Source: Marasmius tenuissimus (taxonomy: Eukaryota > Basidiomycota > Agaricomycetes > Agaricales > Marasmiaceae). From it: 64,000 bases of DNA. The notes under the pieces were generated by a model, which saw only the letters and a list, made by a program, of their open reading frames with translations, was not told where the DNA came from and ran no database searches. Location: assembly GCA_029532415.1 (NCBI GenBank), contig JAQOTA010000054.1, positions 1,302,001 to 1,366,000 of the forward strand, in the 5' to 3' direction. Below are positions 9,208 through 21,024 of the stretch, in pieces. The position numbers and the translations under genes were made by a program. Within the stretch, counting starts at the first letter, position 1; every line of letters begins with the position of its first letter.

Positions 9208-12169
9208 ATGAATCTCTCGTCCCAAGATCTTGTCGCTGGGACCCGTCCGGATCTCAAAAGCACGTTTCTCATAGAATCCACGAGGCAGCCGACCGAAGAG
9301 GAAACTGAAAGATGGAATGAAGAGTTTAAGGATCGTCAAGATGACCTGGTAAGCCTCAAATTAGTCTTGACAACTATGCATAATCAACGACCTCAAACGA
9401 AAGACTTGCTCACGATGCACAACCCTCAAGACGCGTTGTACCGCCTCCTCCACCAAAAAAATTGCATGTTCTCAGTGCACTGATAATAACGTCCCGGACT
9501 CCTGCTCACGAATAGCAATCGAAAGGGCAACGCGGGTTCAACGAATGCTCAAGTCACATGAAGAAACATACTGGGCGTCTCGGCGAGTGCAACTAGGAGC
9601 TTTCTCATGGTCACCTCTCGGGATACCTTCGATTCCCACTTCCTCGAATATTACCAACAGTCAATTTGAAACCGTACCACCCTCATTGTCTCCCTCTCGA
9701 AAGCGACCGTTACATCCATCGTCAGAGCATGGACCCAATACCCCGATTCCAGCTGTACATCTCTCCGGCACTCCATCTCCATCTCCAGCTGCTGGCAAGC
9801 ATACCGTCAAACAGCCCTCGATGGGTACCAGCAACAGCGAATCGCAATCGAGGACTTGTCAGAATCAACCGCCCGTCGAAGCGGCACGGAAAACTCAGAG
9901 ACCAAGACCAAGTCAAACGCAGAGACAAAAGGCCGAAATTGAGCGTTTGACGCGTGAGTTACGGGAGTCTCGGATATGTGTGGACGATATGTCTGCGGTA
10001 GTTAAGGAGGAGAAGGCAAGACTTGAAGGTACTGTATGCGCGTTTTCTCTTCCCCCTGTACTCGACTCACTCTGATTGTGCTTTTCTCAGCGGAGGTGTC
10101 GCAAACGTTGCAGTTCAAACAAGAACATGGAAAACTCCAGAGAGAAAATGAAGATCTCCGCCGGTCTCAGGTACTGATGGAGCAGGAATTACAGGCACGA
10201 GTGAGGAGCGAAGGCATCATAGAAAGCGAGCTAGAGAAATGCAGGCTGGAGAGGGAGACCCTGAAAGCGGACTTAGCGAACGAGAAGGTCGCATCGATGG
10301 AGATTCGACAAAAGTGGGAACGTGTGTACCGTGACCCTCTCATCGACAGCTCACTGTTACTGATTTTTTTTTCTCCCTCGTTTGTTAGAAGGCTGCCAGG
10401 TGGTACGCGACGCGATTGCTGTCTACCAAGCGGATACTGTCAAGTGGGTCAACGAACATAAAGTTCTCGAGGACGCTATCAAAGATCGAGATAAGACTGT
10501 TCTTCAACTGCAGCAAACTCTCAGACTTAGCGGGGGTAAGCGGGTTTTTCCCTTCTCGTGATCCTGATGTGGATTTTCTTATTCGAGTTTTTCTAGATGA
10601 GCTCGAACACGCAAAACAAAGGAGCGAAGAACTTCAGATGATACTTCGTGAGCAGAAATCGAGGCTGGGTGAGTTGCGTTCCGTTATTGTACATCACGGA
10701 TCTGTACAACTTTTTGAAAAGAGAAGCTAGGCTCCAAAGTGCGAAGGACCGGGATCGAATTCGCTGGCGTTCGTAACTGCTATGCCGATAGGAGGATGCC
10801 TACAACCAAAATTCTAGATACTTGCGATAATCTGGGCGCGCGAATTTTGGGTATATCGTATGCCATTCAGGAGGTTGCGAGCTTCGCCATTTTAGAGACG
10901 ACGGAACCACCCTCGATCCCGATAGCATTATCATCAGCAGAGGCTGCATCTCCACAGCCAGCGGGCCATTCTCTCCGTTCGGGCATTTCGACCTCACGCA
11001 TTTCGACCTCGGGAATATCGTCATCGGATACGTCTTCACGCGTCCCTGGAAAGCAATTGTCTCCCGATTCCCTTCAATCACCACTTCCGTCGGCTTCAGC
11101 TCCTCCGCTTCGTCACACCTCCGCACCCGAGGAAACCTCGCCCGCACCTCCTCTTTCACAACCTTGCCCCTTGCTAGAATCCCATGTACCGAAACTTCTG
11201 GTCCCCCTGGCGACTTACTCGAACGAGTCGGTGGATTCGCCCCAATTTCTTCCTACGCGGTTGAAGCGCAAACGAGGTCGGATTCTGGGCGAGGGGCGCG
11301 GTTTGGATGGCGCGGTTTGCTTTCCCGCAGGACCGGTACCGATGGTGGCACCTCGGGCTGTATCGTCAATGCCCCTAAAGTACGTCGAGGCAAGGCCTCT
11401 CGAGCTGGAGGATCCTGCTCCACCAGTGCCACCACCGACAGAACTCGCATCCGCTATACAAAGGTCGACTTGTTCGGCTTCTCCACGACAAATCGATCCG
11501 TCAGAGATACAGCCAGTTATGCCGCAACAGCTATTGTCGACCGTACCCATTTCCTCCATCCCTACTCAACGGACAGATTCCGAGACGGACCATCCTCTAA
11601 CGTCGGGCCTCTGCTCGTCTAGCACCGAAGATGACCATCTGGTGGATGTAGACTGGAGCTTGGACGACCTCGTGTATCTATCGGATCCACCGACTCAATC
11701 TCCTCGATCGAGTTTGGAACGAGCAAATGGCGTGGGATCTGGCTCTCCGGGTGAGGATGGAGATGAATCCGATCACCATCTTCGCCAGAGTACAGTGCCA
11801 GTGCTGGAGGTGGTTACTGCTCGAAGAGCAGCAGCATCACCGCCAGAGATGTTGGCTTTGTCGGGCTCACTACTGTTGACTTCGCGCGATAACTCGAAGG
11901 GAGATGTTGACTCGAGGATATCGCCAGCCACGCCCCGGAAGAGACGGAGAGAGGAGCTGCTGGATGCGAAAGTGACTCCGGAAGGCGGAGAGGATGCGAG
12001 ATCAGAGTCGGCGATCTTTGTAGGTGGTGATGCCGATGGGTTTAGCGAGTCTTGTAAAAGACGGAAGGAGGAATCGCTTTCGAAGGTGACTCTCGTATCC
12101 GCGCCTCAAACAACGCTACATGCGAGCGTCGATGCCATTGGCTGTCATGCGAAGGGAGGACGATTATGA
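9208..12169 (+). CDS. Zn2Cys6-like coiled-coil protein, array copy 1
   Basis: Putative nuclear DNA-binding, dimerising protein of unknown target. Six exons (9208-9348, 9404-10028, 10091-10321, 10389-10535, 10597-10668, 10731-12169) give 884 residues. Residues 1-47 carry the family's N-terminal motif (ESTRQPTEEE..RWNEEF). Exon 2 opens with a six-cysteine cluster spaced C-x2-C-x6-C-x9-C-x2-C-x8-C, which fits the fungal Zn2Cys6 pattern, followed by SRIAIERATRVQRML. Glu/Lys/Arg-rich coiled coil runs through exons 2-5. The last exon encodes a long Ser/Pro-rich tail with LKRKRGR, a likely nuclear signal. It is the longest and most divergent copy; the tail is specific to it. DNA binding is inferred from the cysteine spacing only. 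Confidence 0.75.
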
Positions 12170-12716
12170 AGGGAATTGAATTGAAATTGGAGATGAGGAT
12201 AGACTTACTGTACTTTTTATTCACAGACTTGTTTAACGTTGGCATTCTTTGTACACGGACGCCGTGGTTCGTTAGATACCCCTTTTCAGAACTAGATACC
12301 TTTTTTTCGTAGTTGTTATACCACTCAAAGCGACGGGCATGATACCATTCTGTATCAAATAGTCAAATGTATTCTGACATCGTGTTCTGAAATAGCCTCC
12401 ACCTGGGTTTCCGGTCGTGATATATAGTTTCTGAGTGGTCGCATCTGAATCTCCAACTTTCGAGAATATGTCAATGAACGTGGTGACAGACATAGAACAC
12501 AGTGATTTGGAAGGCGACCTTAAGATGGCAGTGGGATTTCCAGACTCAGTACTCAGTACTTACCCCGGATCCGCTACGCGCGTGAGAAATAGTGAATCGA
12601 GCCTCTTGCCTTCAACTTCCAACCTCATCCCTTCAAACGAGTTGAATGATACACATCTTGGTCGTCTTCAGGCCTTTCAACGTCTAATTGTCGGCTTCGT
12701 TCAGCTTCCCCGCGCC
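12170..12716. promoter_or_regulatory. Upstream region of array copy 2
   Basis: No gene seen. The block CCGGATCCGCTACGCGCGTGAGAAA at about 12567-12591 recurs upstream of copy 3 (about 15343-15367) and, more decayed, upstream of copy 4 (about 18140-18160). It marks the start of the duplicated promoter shared by these copies. Confidence 0.5.
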
Positions 12717-14827
12717 ATGAAAGGTTCGACCGCGAAAAACATGGCGCAAAGTCACTCTCGATGTGGCGCCACTGCCAGCAAGGTCGCAACCGGGAGTCTC
12801 AGGCGAAGGTTTCTCGCTGAGTATACGAAGGAAGTCACCGAAGAGGACCTCAAGAGATGGAATGAAGAACTGAGATGCAAGGGAGAGGGAATGGTGAGTA
12901 TCTTCGGTCCATATATTAGTGCACCATTTGAGGAGATGCCTTGTTAGGCATGCGAGCGATGCAAGAAAATGGACCTTGGATGCTGCCAGCCTTCCTCACA
13001 AACAATCACATGTTTACAATGTGTTCAAGGAGGCTTGAAGACTGTAGGGCTTTGCACGAGGGTTGCGATCGAGAGAGCGGCGAGGATACAACGAGTGCTC
13101 GACATTGATGCGGAGATTTACGAGGAACTTGTTCAAGTACATGCTAAACCGCTGGAAAGTTTGATCTCATCCGGGAATCGAGGATGGTCTTTACCCAGGG
13201 GGATATCTTCGTATTCGAGTACTCACAGGCAAGTTTCCGCTACATCCCTGTCGGTTGTACTGTACTGTAAACTGACTCCCATATACCAGTTCAACGACCT
13301 CATCCGAGTCGGTGCCATTGGAATCCGACGGGCTATCACCGGTTCCAGTGGACTTCGATACCACAAGTTCCTTGCCGAATCAAATTGACGAGCCGGACAT
13401 TCCCTCCAGCGAGGTGGCAGCCTTGCAAAGAACGAACGCCGATCTAGAGGAGACAGTCAAGAACCTCACGGAGCAGTTGGAAGCTCAGAGAGCCGATCAA
13501 GCCGATGTCCAAGCAAGATTAGATGGTAACGTGACTTGTTCCTTAGCTAAAGCTCATCTCAAACCTTGTCTCAACCCCCACCATGTTACTGTAGCGGAAA
13601 TCAATCGAACGTCAGAGCTCGACCAAGAATGTGAAGAACTTTGGCAAAATGAATATCATTGGTGTCGGCTCCGAGGGAGGTCCGAGGAGAAGTTGAGGGG
13701 AAGAGACGAAGATAAACGGAAGGTTGGGGAACTGGAGCTCATGTTGAATGAACTAAATGGTATCAACCAAGCTCATCAAGAATACATCAAGGCCAAAGAT
13801 GGTCAGTCGGCTTCAGCTCTGATCTCTCGTAAGATTTTCTTGATGACGATACGAACGTCCGACAGACGAGCTTGAAGACTTGAAACGGGTCAATAAACAT
13901 CTGAAGGGCGAACTTGAGGGGTATTACCGCTCACAACTCGAGTTCGAGAAGAAAGCTGAGATTGCCCGCACTGATCTGGAGACGTTCATGGATGAGCAGA
14001 GCAAAGTCCAGGCCGCGTTGATGGACCAGAGGGACAGAGTGAGGGCAGAGAGAGATGACATCATGGCGAATTTCGAATACTGCATGCGCGAAAGAGACAC
14101 CATCAAGGCCAAATTGGAAGTCGAGAGGGCTAGGTCTACTCATTCTCAGCAAGAATTGGCAGGTATGTAACCGTTCGTCTAAGCCATTCGTCAGAGAGCC
14201 TGTTGCTGACGTTCTTTACTTCAAGAGGTTCACGAAGCCCTGTATATCGCAGATCTCAAGACTCGCTCTGAATATGCGAGGCGTCTCAGCGAGCAAGCAG
14301 CTCTCAGGTTCCAGAGCATCGCCAAAGACCAAGAGGCGACTATTCTGTCTTTGCAGGAGGCCATAGCCTGCTTAGCGGACTCCTCTTTACAGGCCAGTGC
14401 TTCCGGGTCGAGACTGGCGAGTCCCTCATCTTCCCCACGAAGCGATTCCACAGTTGGTTCTGCGCTTGGAAAACGTAAACGGGTCTCGTCTCGGCCCTCC
14501 AGTCCTGATCAACACGTTACTGCCTCGAACGGAGCGCAAAACCTCTCGCCGCTGTTCACTCCGGCCGAGATAGAATACAAGGGCAAAGCCGACCTTGGGA
14601 CACGACCCAGGATACCGTCCGTGCAGAGCAGGCGGGCCCATACAGCCGCGAACTCATGTCAGGAAACGAGGAAGAGCACTGGGATGGAGTCCATGTCACC
14701 TTTAGCGCCGCCCGGGACATGCTCTACGTCCACTGGGTCGCTCACAGATGAAGATAACGGACCAAAGTCGAACTTGTCAGGAGGGCTCGGTCTCCTGCAA
14801 AGCATAGGGAGGCGATCGAGCACTTGA
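12717..14827 (+). CDS. Zn2Cys6-like coiled-coil protein, array copy 2
   Basis: Full-length paralogue of copies 1 and 3, 599 residues from six exons (12717-12893, 12948-13228, 13290-13525, 13595-13801, 13866-14162, 14226-14827). The start at 12717 was chosen because MKGSTAKN aligns with MDNSTTKS of copy 3. Domain order: FLAEYTKEVTEED..RWNEEL motif; six-cysteine cluster (ACERC ... CLQC ... C) followed by RVAIERAARIQRVLDID; a Ser-rich linker; coiled coil with E.L..KL.G repeats over about 300 residues; then GSALGKRKRVSSRPSSP, a probable nuclear signal. The intron at 13229-13289 uses a GC donor (AG/GCAAGT). It lies head-to-tail with copies 3 and 4. The role as a transcription or chromatin regulator is inferred, not shown. 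Confidence 0.75.
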
Positions 14828-15499
14828 CCGGATGGGCTCGCATGCGCAATCTATAACCAAGAGACAATCTTCAAGCTAGAGGGGAAAGACTCAGTACTCC
14901 AATGGCTGAAATCGGAGGTGAGTCGTAATCCGTGATCATCTGGGATACAATTGGTCAATTTATCGAATTCAGGATCATTAGGATGACAGAGAAGACGAAC
15001 TCACCCTTCCCTGAAAACACTTCTGCACATATGAAATCAAAGGCTGCTATTTCTTGTATACCTTTGTCGATGGGACCTTGGAGATTAAGCCTCCTCTGCG
15101 CCCTGACCTCCTATCTACCGCAACGGGTTGATATTGTCTGTATGCATACCACATCTTGGCTCCTCTGCAGTGAAAGCCTGGAAAGATTTCGAGGAAATCA
15201 TCTATTTTTCTTGTAGTGTCCAAGCTCGAAATTATGTACATTTTTACAACTGTATTCCGACAGGGTCTACTGAAATCGATCCAGAACCCAGATCTATAGT
15301 GGGAAGACGTTGAACTCGAGATAGAAATGGAACTAGGCTTACTCCGGATCCACCAAACGCGTGAGAAAAGGTGAATCCAGCTCCTTCCTTTCGACTTCCA
15401 ACACCTCATTCCCACAAATACCTTTTATGACACAAAGCGTAGTCGTGCTCCAGTATTTCAGCCTCTGGTTATCAGCTTCCTTCACATTAGGCTCTCCCC
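14828..15499. repeat. Duplicated intergenic unit between array copies 2 and 3
   Basis: No gene. Segments recur between copies 3 and 4 and again behind copy 4: GGTGAGTCGTAA (about 14913, 17692); a block around TATCGAAT (about 14958, 17740; weaker at 19895); and a block containing CTCGAAATTATGTACATT (about 15222; CTCGAAATGATGTAAACT at about 17997; TTCGAAATGATGTACATG at about 20108). The repeat unit therefore includes both the gene and its flanks. Confidence 0.6.
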
Positions 15500-17608
15500 A
15501 TGGACAATTCGACGACAAAGAGCATGTTTCAGACCTTCGGATGGGGCGCCACTACCGCCAGTGGCAACTCAGTCGCGTCCAGCGATCTAAGGAGCAAGTT
15601 TCTCGCCGAATATACGAGGGAAGTAACTGAAGATAACATAAAGCAATGGAATGAAGAGGTGAGGGGAAGAGAGGAGGAATTGGTGAGCGTGACTTTCAGT
15701 TCATGAATCAGTACCGCATCTAAATGACTTACCTTGGACTTCAACAAAAGGCATGCGAGCAATGCATGTTTGTGCATCTTGAACCGTGTCTATCTTCTTT
15801 AGAAACCATAAGATGCGTCCGATGCGTTCAAAAAGGCCTTTCTCATTGCTCGAGAGCTGCAGTGGAGAGAGCGGCCAGGGTACAGCGAGTACTCGGTATC
15901 GATGCCGGGACTTACGAGGTGCTTGTTCGAGTGTATGCTCAACCGCTGGAAATAGTGGTCTCTTCACCCCCGGAAACCGAAATCCAGAGTCGGGGTAGGT
16001 CCAAGAAGAAGACTAAAACCTCGGTTTCGAGCCCTCATAGGCAAGTTCAATCCTGTCATAATTCATTCCCTCGCCCATGTATTGTAGGCTCACCGGTACC
16101 TCCATATAGCGGAATCTTTAATGCAAACTCATCGTCCGTGCCAGTGCCACCGGACTCTGGACAACTAGTTCTGAATTTCAGCAAAGCAAAATCTTCGCAG
16201 AAGAAACCCGGACGACCTCGTGGACCACAGAAATCCTTGACCGAGCTGATGACCTTGCGAAAGGCCAACGCGGCTCTGGAAGAGACAAACGTGCGCCTCA
16301 AAGAACAGTTGGAAGCTCAGATAGCCAATAAAATCGATGTCCAAGCAAAACTAGACGGTAATGTGGCTTGTTTCTTGGATGACTCATCTTGTCTTAACCC
16401 ACTATCATGATCTAGCGGAGATCACTCGGATGACGGGACTCAAGCAAGAATGTGAAGCTCTTCGACAAGAAGTTTACCGTTGGCGTCATCTACAACAGGG
16501 CTTGGAGGACAGATTGAGGGGGAGAGGCACTTGTCGAGAGTTCATTGACCCCAGAATTGGTCAGTCGGTTTTGCGGCTTATGAATTCTGTTCTTGTTGAT
16601 AATGTGCGTAGACAAGCTGGAAGATTTGAGACGGGATAATGAACGTATGAAGGGCGAACTCGAAAAGTTCCGTCGCTCGCAGGTCGAACTCGAGGAAAAA
16701 GCAGCAGCCGCTCGCGCTGATCTGAAGAGGTCCAGAGACGAACAGATTAAGGTCCACGCTGAGTCTATAGACCAGAGAAGCAGAGAGATGGCAGAGAAGG
16801 AAGAGATCGTGGTGAGGCTTGAGCACTGCAAGCGCGAGGGAGAAGCTACCAAGGCTCGATTGGAGGCTGAGAGGACTGCGTCTGGGACCCGCCACCAACC
16901 AGAAGGTACATTGTTGTGGGCCATCACTTCCCGGATTCTGTTGCTGAGGTTCCGTTTTTGTCCCAAGAAATTTGCAAAGCCTTACATGACGCCGACGTCA
17001 AGGGTCGGTCGGAGTCTGCGAGGTGGAATGAAGAGGAAAAGGCTCCTCAGAGCGTCATCAAAGTCGAAGAGGTGACAATTCCAAGCCTTCAACAAGAAGC
17101 CTCTTCGAAAACCCTTAACCGAGACCCAGAGCCATCAAAGGTGAGCCGCCGAGGCTCAGAGGCGTCGTTGGGCTGTGCATCGACCACTATATGGGTATCT
17201 GAATCTAACCGCGGCATCTCCCTGGGAAAACGTAAACGGGCTTCGTCTCGGTCTCCCATCTGTAAGGACGACATCTCCGTGCATATTGTAGTGGACTCGG
17301 AGGTGACCAGTGTGGATGAAACTTCGAAAGGGAGACAGACTTTCCCCTCGCCACTATTCACTCAACCTAAGATCAAACTTCAGTCTAAAGCTGAGCTTAG
17401 GACACAGTTGGGGATACTGCCCGTCCACGTCAGGAAGGACATAACCACTACCACACGGAGGAAAACGAGGAGCGCCCATAAACTGGAACCTGTTTCACCT
17501 CCAGCGTCACCCGGATTGTGCAAAGCGCCTGAATCTCTCACAGATGGGGATGGTGGATCAAAGTCGAAGTCAGGAGGGGCGGATGAAGGAGGGCTAGGGT
17601 TCCCTTGA
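15500..17608 (+). CDS. Zn2Cys6-like coiled-coil protein, array copy 3
   Basis: Paralogue of copy 2, 622 residues from five exons (15500-15682, 15751-16357, 16416-16559, 16612-16905, 16968-17608). It has the FLAEYTREVTEDN..QWNEEV motif and a cysteine cluster spaced C-x2-C-x7-C-x8-C-x2-C-x7-C, followed by SRAAVERAARVQRVLGID. Coiled coil follows, then SLGKRKRASSRS as probable nuclear signal. Two differences from copy 2 stand out. The GC-AG intron of copy 2 is not removed here: the corresponding stretch (16041-16087, 47 bases) must be read through to keep the frame. One coiled-coil exon has been replaced by about 13 unrelated residues (GTCREFIDPRIG), losing about 35 residues of heptads. Otherwise the gene looks intact. 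Confidence 0.75.
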
Positions 17609-18184
17609 AGTCTTGGGGGGCGAGCACTTGACGGGTTGAGTTCGCATGCACAGCCTATGAACAAGCGACAACCCTCGAGATGAGCAGCATAGGTGAGTCG
17701 TAACGCGTGAACTTCTAACGTCTGGGGTACTATCGGCTAATTATCGAATCCATTAGAAATGATCATGTAGCGGGAGAAGCTGAACTTGCGCTTTCTTGGA
17801 AACCCCACGTATGTAAAATTCAAGGCTCTGTTACTTTTTCCCCCTTGTCCGTGGACTAGGGCGGCCGGAGATTGAGCCACCTCTGTGCCCTGACCACGTT
17901 GCATCCACTGCAACGGCTCGTCGACTTCCGATGCATGGATGCATACCCGGTGAAAGCTTGTAAATATTTTGTTGTTTTTGGTAGCGCCTGTAAGGCTCGA
18001 AATGATGTAAACTGGTCCCTATCATATACCTCCTTTCGTTCGCTCTCAGCTATGCAGTCGATCCAAATCGAGAACTTGTCCCAGTGCCAGGTGCCTGCTA
18101 CACAAGCGCTCGTCCAGCGCTCTGCCGAACCTTACTTTGGCGCTAAGCGTGTGAGAAACGGTCAATTGAGTTCTCTGAACGTCT
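17609..18184. repeat. Duplicated intergenic unit and orphaned promoter ahead of array copy 4
   Basis: Homologous to 14828-15499. The promoter-proximal block (AAGCGTGTGAGAAACGGTCAA, about 18143) is present, but the promoter-to-cysteine-cluster segment that should follow is missing; the sequence passes directly into coiled-coil coding sequence at about 18200. Confidence 0.55.
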
Positions 18185-19687
18185 TTGCCGAAGCGACGTC
18201 ACCGTGCGCAGATGCTCCCGACCGGATTGGAAGAAAGACCAAATGCCGGGCTGGAAGTAGGAAACGAGCAGCTCAAGAAGGAGTTGGAGGCAGAGAGAGC
18301 TAAGAGGGCCGACGTCCAGGGAAAATTAGATGGTAACGTGACTTTGTACTCTGAGGCTCATTCTTGTCCTGAATCACCATCTAGCGGAGATCATTCGAGC
18401 GACAGAGCTCAATCAAGAATGCGAAGAACTTCGACGAGACGATTACCATCTGCATAGGCTGCAAAGACGACTTCAGGAGAAGCTCAGAGGGAGAGAAGAA
18501 GACAGACGGAAGGTCGAGGAATTGGAAGTCGCGATAAAGGAACTGAAAAGTATTCACCAAGAATGTGGGGGTGCACTACAAGCTTGTCAGGAAGCCAATG
18601 AAGCCAAAAATGGTCAGCTGTTTTGTGACTGGGCTTCAATGAAGCTTTTGTGCTGATTATGTGTAGGTGAGCTGGAAGATTTGAAACAAGAGAACGTACA
18701 ATTGAAGGACGAACTTGGAAGGCTTCGCAACTCGCTGGTTGGGCTCAAGGAGGAAGCGGAAAGCGCCCGCTCGGATCTGGAGAGGTTCAGTTATGAGCAG
18801 CACAGGATTCAGGCCGTGCTGAGGGATCTGAAGAACAGAGCAAGGGTAGAGAGGGATATCCTTGTGGTGAAGCTGGAATCTTGCAAGCGTGGAAGGGAAG
18901 CCGTTAGGACGGAATTGGAGGATGAGAGGACCACATCCGCACAGATTCGGCGCCAATTGGAAGGTACGCTCTTCTGAGCCCTTCGTAAAGGATACTCTCG
19001 CTGAACTTTATCTTGCACGAAGAATGTCGCGAAGCCTTGAGTGACACAAACTTCAGATATCGGTCAGATTCTTCGATGTGGATGAATGAGAGAACGGCTC
19101 TTCAGACCGTTGCCAGAGATCAAGAGACGACTATATTATCTCTACAGGGAGCTATGGCACACCCGTCAATCCCCTCGCCAACGCCCAATGCTTCGCGGTC
19201 GCGGCCGACTCTCTCACCTCCGCCACGGAGAGACTCAACAGGCTCTTTGAAAACGGCACGTCGAGAATCTAAAACATCAAGGAAGGCAAAACACACAGGT
19301 CCGAAGGTGTCATTGGGCTCTGTTCCCAACACCGGACGGGCATCATCCAAATCCAACCACGACATCTCGCTTGGAAAGCGTAAACGTATCTCATCTCAGT
19401 CCTCCAGTGACACTGATGAACAACGCATCTCGTCAATACTAGTAGACTCGGATGAGGAAGTGACGGAGGATACCTCGCAAGAGGGGCAAACCCCTTCACT
19501 ACCTTCACCCGTGATTGGGCCTGAGGGTAAAGCTGACCTCAGGACGGGCCGGAAGACATCGCCCGTGCAGAACAGGCGGGCTGAACCAGCACCGAGTACA
19601 CGCCGGGGAACGAGGAGGAGTGCTAGGATGGAACCCGTGTCGCCTTCAGCCTCCCCGGGCCATTCTCTTCTACATTCAAGTCGCTAG
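18185..19687 (+). CDS. Coiled-coil protein, array copy 4, lacking the zinc cluster
   Basis: Four exons (18185-18332, 18385-18612, 18667-18963, 19023-19687) give 445 residues. The frame starts at MPKRRHRAQM and soon enters coiled coil (EQLKKELEAERAKRADVQGKL) that aligns with copies 2 and 3. The heptad region is full length, followed by SLGKRKRISSQSSSDTDE as probable nuclear signal. The N-terminal RWNEE motif and the six-cysteine cluster are absent because a deletion joins the upstream flank to the coiled-coil exon. If translated, it could still form coiled-coil dimers with the other copies while lacking the presumed DNA-binding part. A second possible start is at 18209. It may equally be a 5'-truncated pseudogene. 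Confidence 0.6.
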
Positions 19688-20700
19688 CAAATAGTGTCAA
19701 TGGGTCACAGTCGAGGTCGGATGGATGGGTCCAGGAGGGTTGTGCCCGCACAGCGTAGGGAGGCGAGCGCTTGGCCGAAAGCGCTCACGTACACAGTCTC
19801 CAGCCATCAAGCGACGACACGCGAATTGGACATGAAAATGGACTAGTAGCTGGAGGTGGAGGTGTGTTATTGATATCTGGATCACGATTGGCCGATCTGT
19901 TGAATCTATAATCATAGTAGGAGGTGATTTTGTGGTTTCTTGAACGAACACGTTCTCACACATATCAGATTCAAGGCTAACACTTTCCAACTTCCCTCGT
20001 CAGTAGCCTAGGAGGTGACCCTCGCCTGTCCCAGATTGACTTGTGGGTGTCCCCACCGAAAGCCCGTATGGATCGCGGGTATGTTGCTTTCTTTGTAGCA
20101 CTTCGAAGTTCGAAATGATGTACATGCATGCTTGACTTTGATTACGAGTCTTTCCATTCCCTCGAACCCGTCAGAAGTCCAGAAGTCCCGCTGCGCAAGC
20201 GCTTGTTCATTGCCCCAGAGTCAAACCCGACAACTCGGCGCCTTTTGGTGACAGGACCTCGAGGACGGGGCGTTCATTCACTTCAGTCTTGCCAGTTCTT
20301 AGGCCCCCATGGAGAGGTCAAGTGCCTCTTGATTCGGTACACGATACCAAACATATACCGAAGTCATCAAAGATTGTATCTCCGCATTGAATGTTCATCT
20401 CAATGTGACCAAGAGACGAGTGAGAAATGGTATGTTTGGGCGCTGAGTTTCGGGGTCCCCTCGATCAGGACCACCTTGGGACAAAGGTTGCGCAAGCATC
20501 CCTCAGCATTTCGGTTATGAAATCCACAATTTCGAGTTACATTGCGCGCCTAGTGGTAAAAGTTTTAGTCGGAGCCTTTCCCGTATTAGGTTGCGTGCGT
20601 ACTGTAAAGCCATCGATATGTGGACTGATCGTTTCCTGGGTTCCGGATATAGTCTCGACGGATGACTACCGAGATATGAAGGCTGTATGATATCTAGAAC
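19688..20700 (+). repeat. Decayed fifth unit of the zinc-cluster array
   Basis: Flank sequence of the array continues: a TTCGAAATGATGTACATGCATG block at about 20108, then AGAAGTCCCGCTGCGCAAGCGCTTGTTCA at about 20172, which resembles ACACAAGCGCTCGTCCA upstream of copy 4 (about 18100). The plus-strand frame at 20128-20520 has no cysteine cluster or coiled coil. No intact gene remains. Confidence 0.45.
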
Positions 20701-21024
20701 ATTGATCAACCAAAACCGTAGTATTGCTATATTGGCGTCTACTACGCGCGTCTGTTCAGTGACCCGCGTGCCTTACGAGAGCGTCAAAGACAGCGCTCGA
20801 ATGTTCAAGAGCGTCTTCCACGGCGTCTGAGAGCAAAACCCACCAGAATAATCAGTAATTTACTATCGACTCTGGCCTGGAATTAAAAGTGGATGTGTGG
20901 TGTGGTACTCAGGAAGGTTCAAGAAAGCTGTGGAAACCTTACTAAAAATGATGACCATGGGAAATTACCATAAATAGAACAACACACTGTTGTCGCGCGG
21001 CACCTTACTCATTCTCCACTCTTT
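20701..21024. promoter_or_regulatory. Upstream region of the double-RING gene
   Basis: Noncoding. A TAAATAG string at about 20971, roughly 50 bases before the ATG, is a possible core promoter element. Nothing else is recognisable. Confidence 0.35.
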
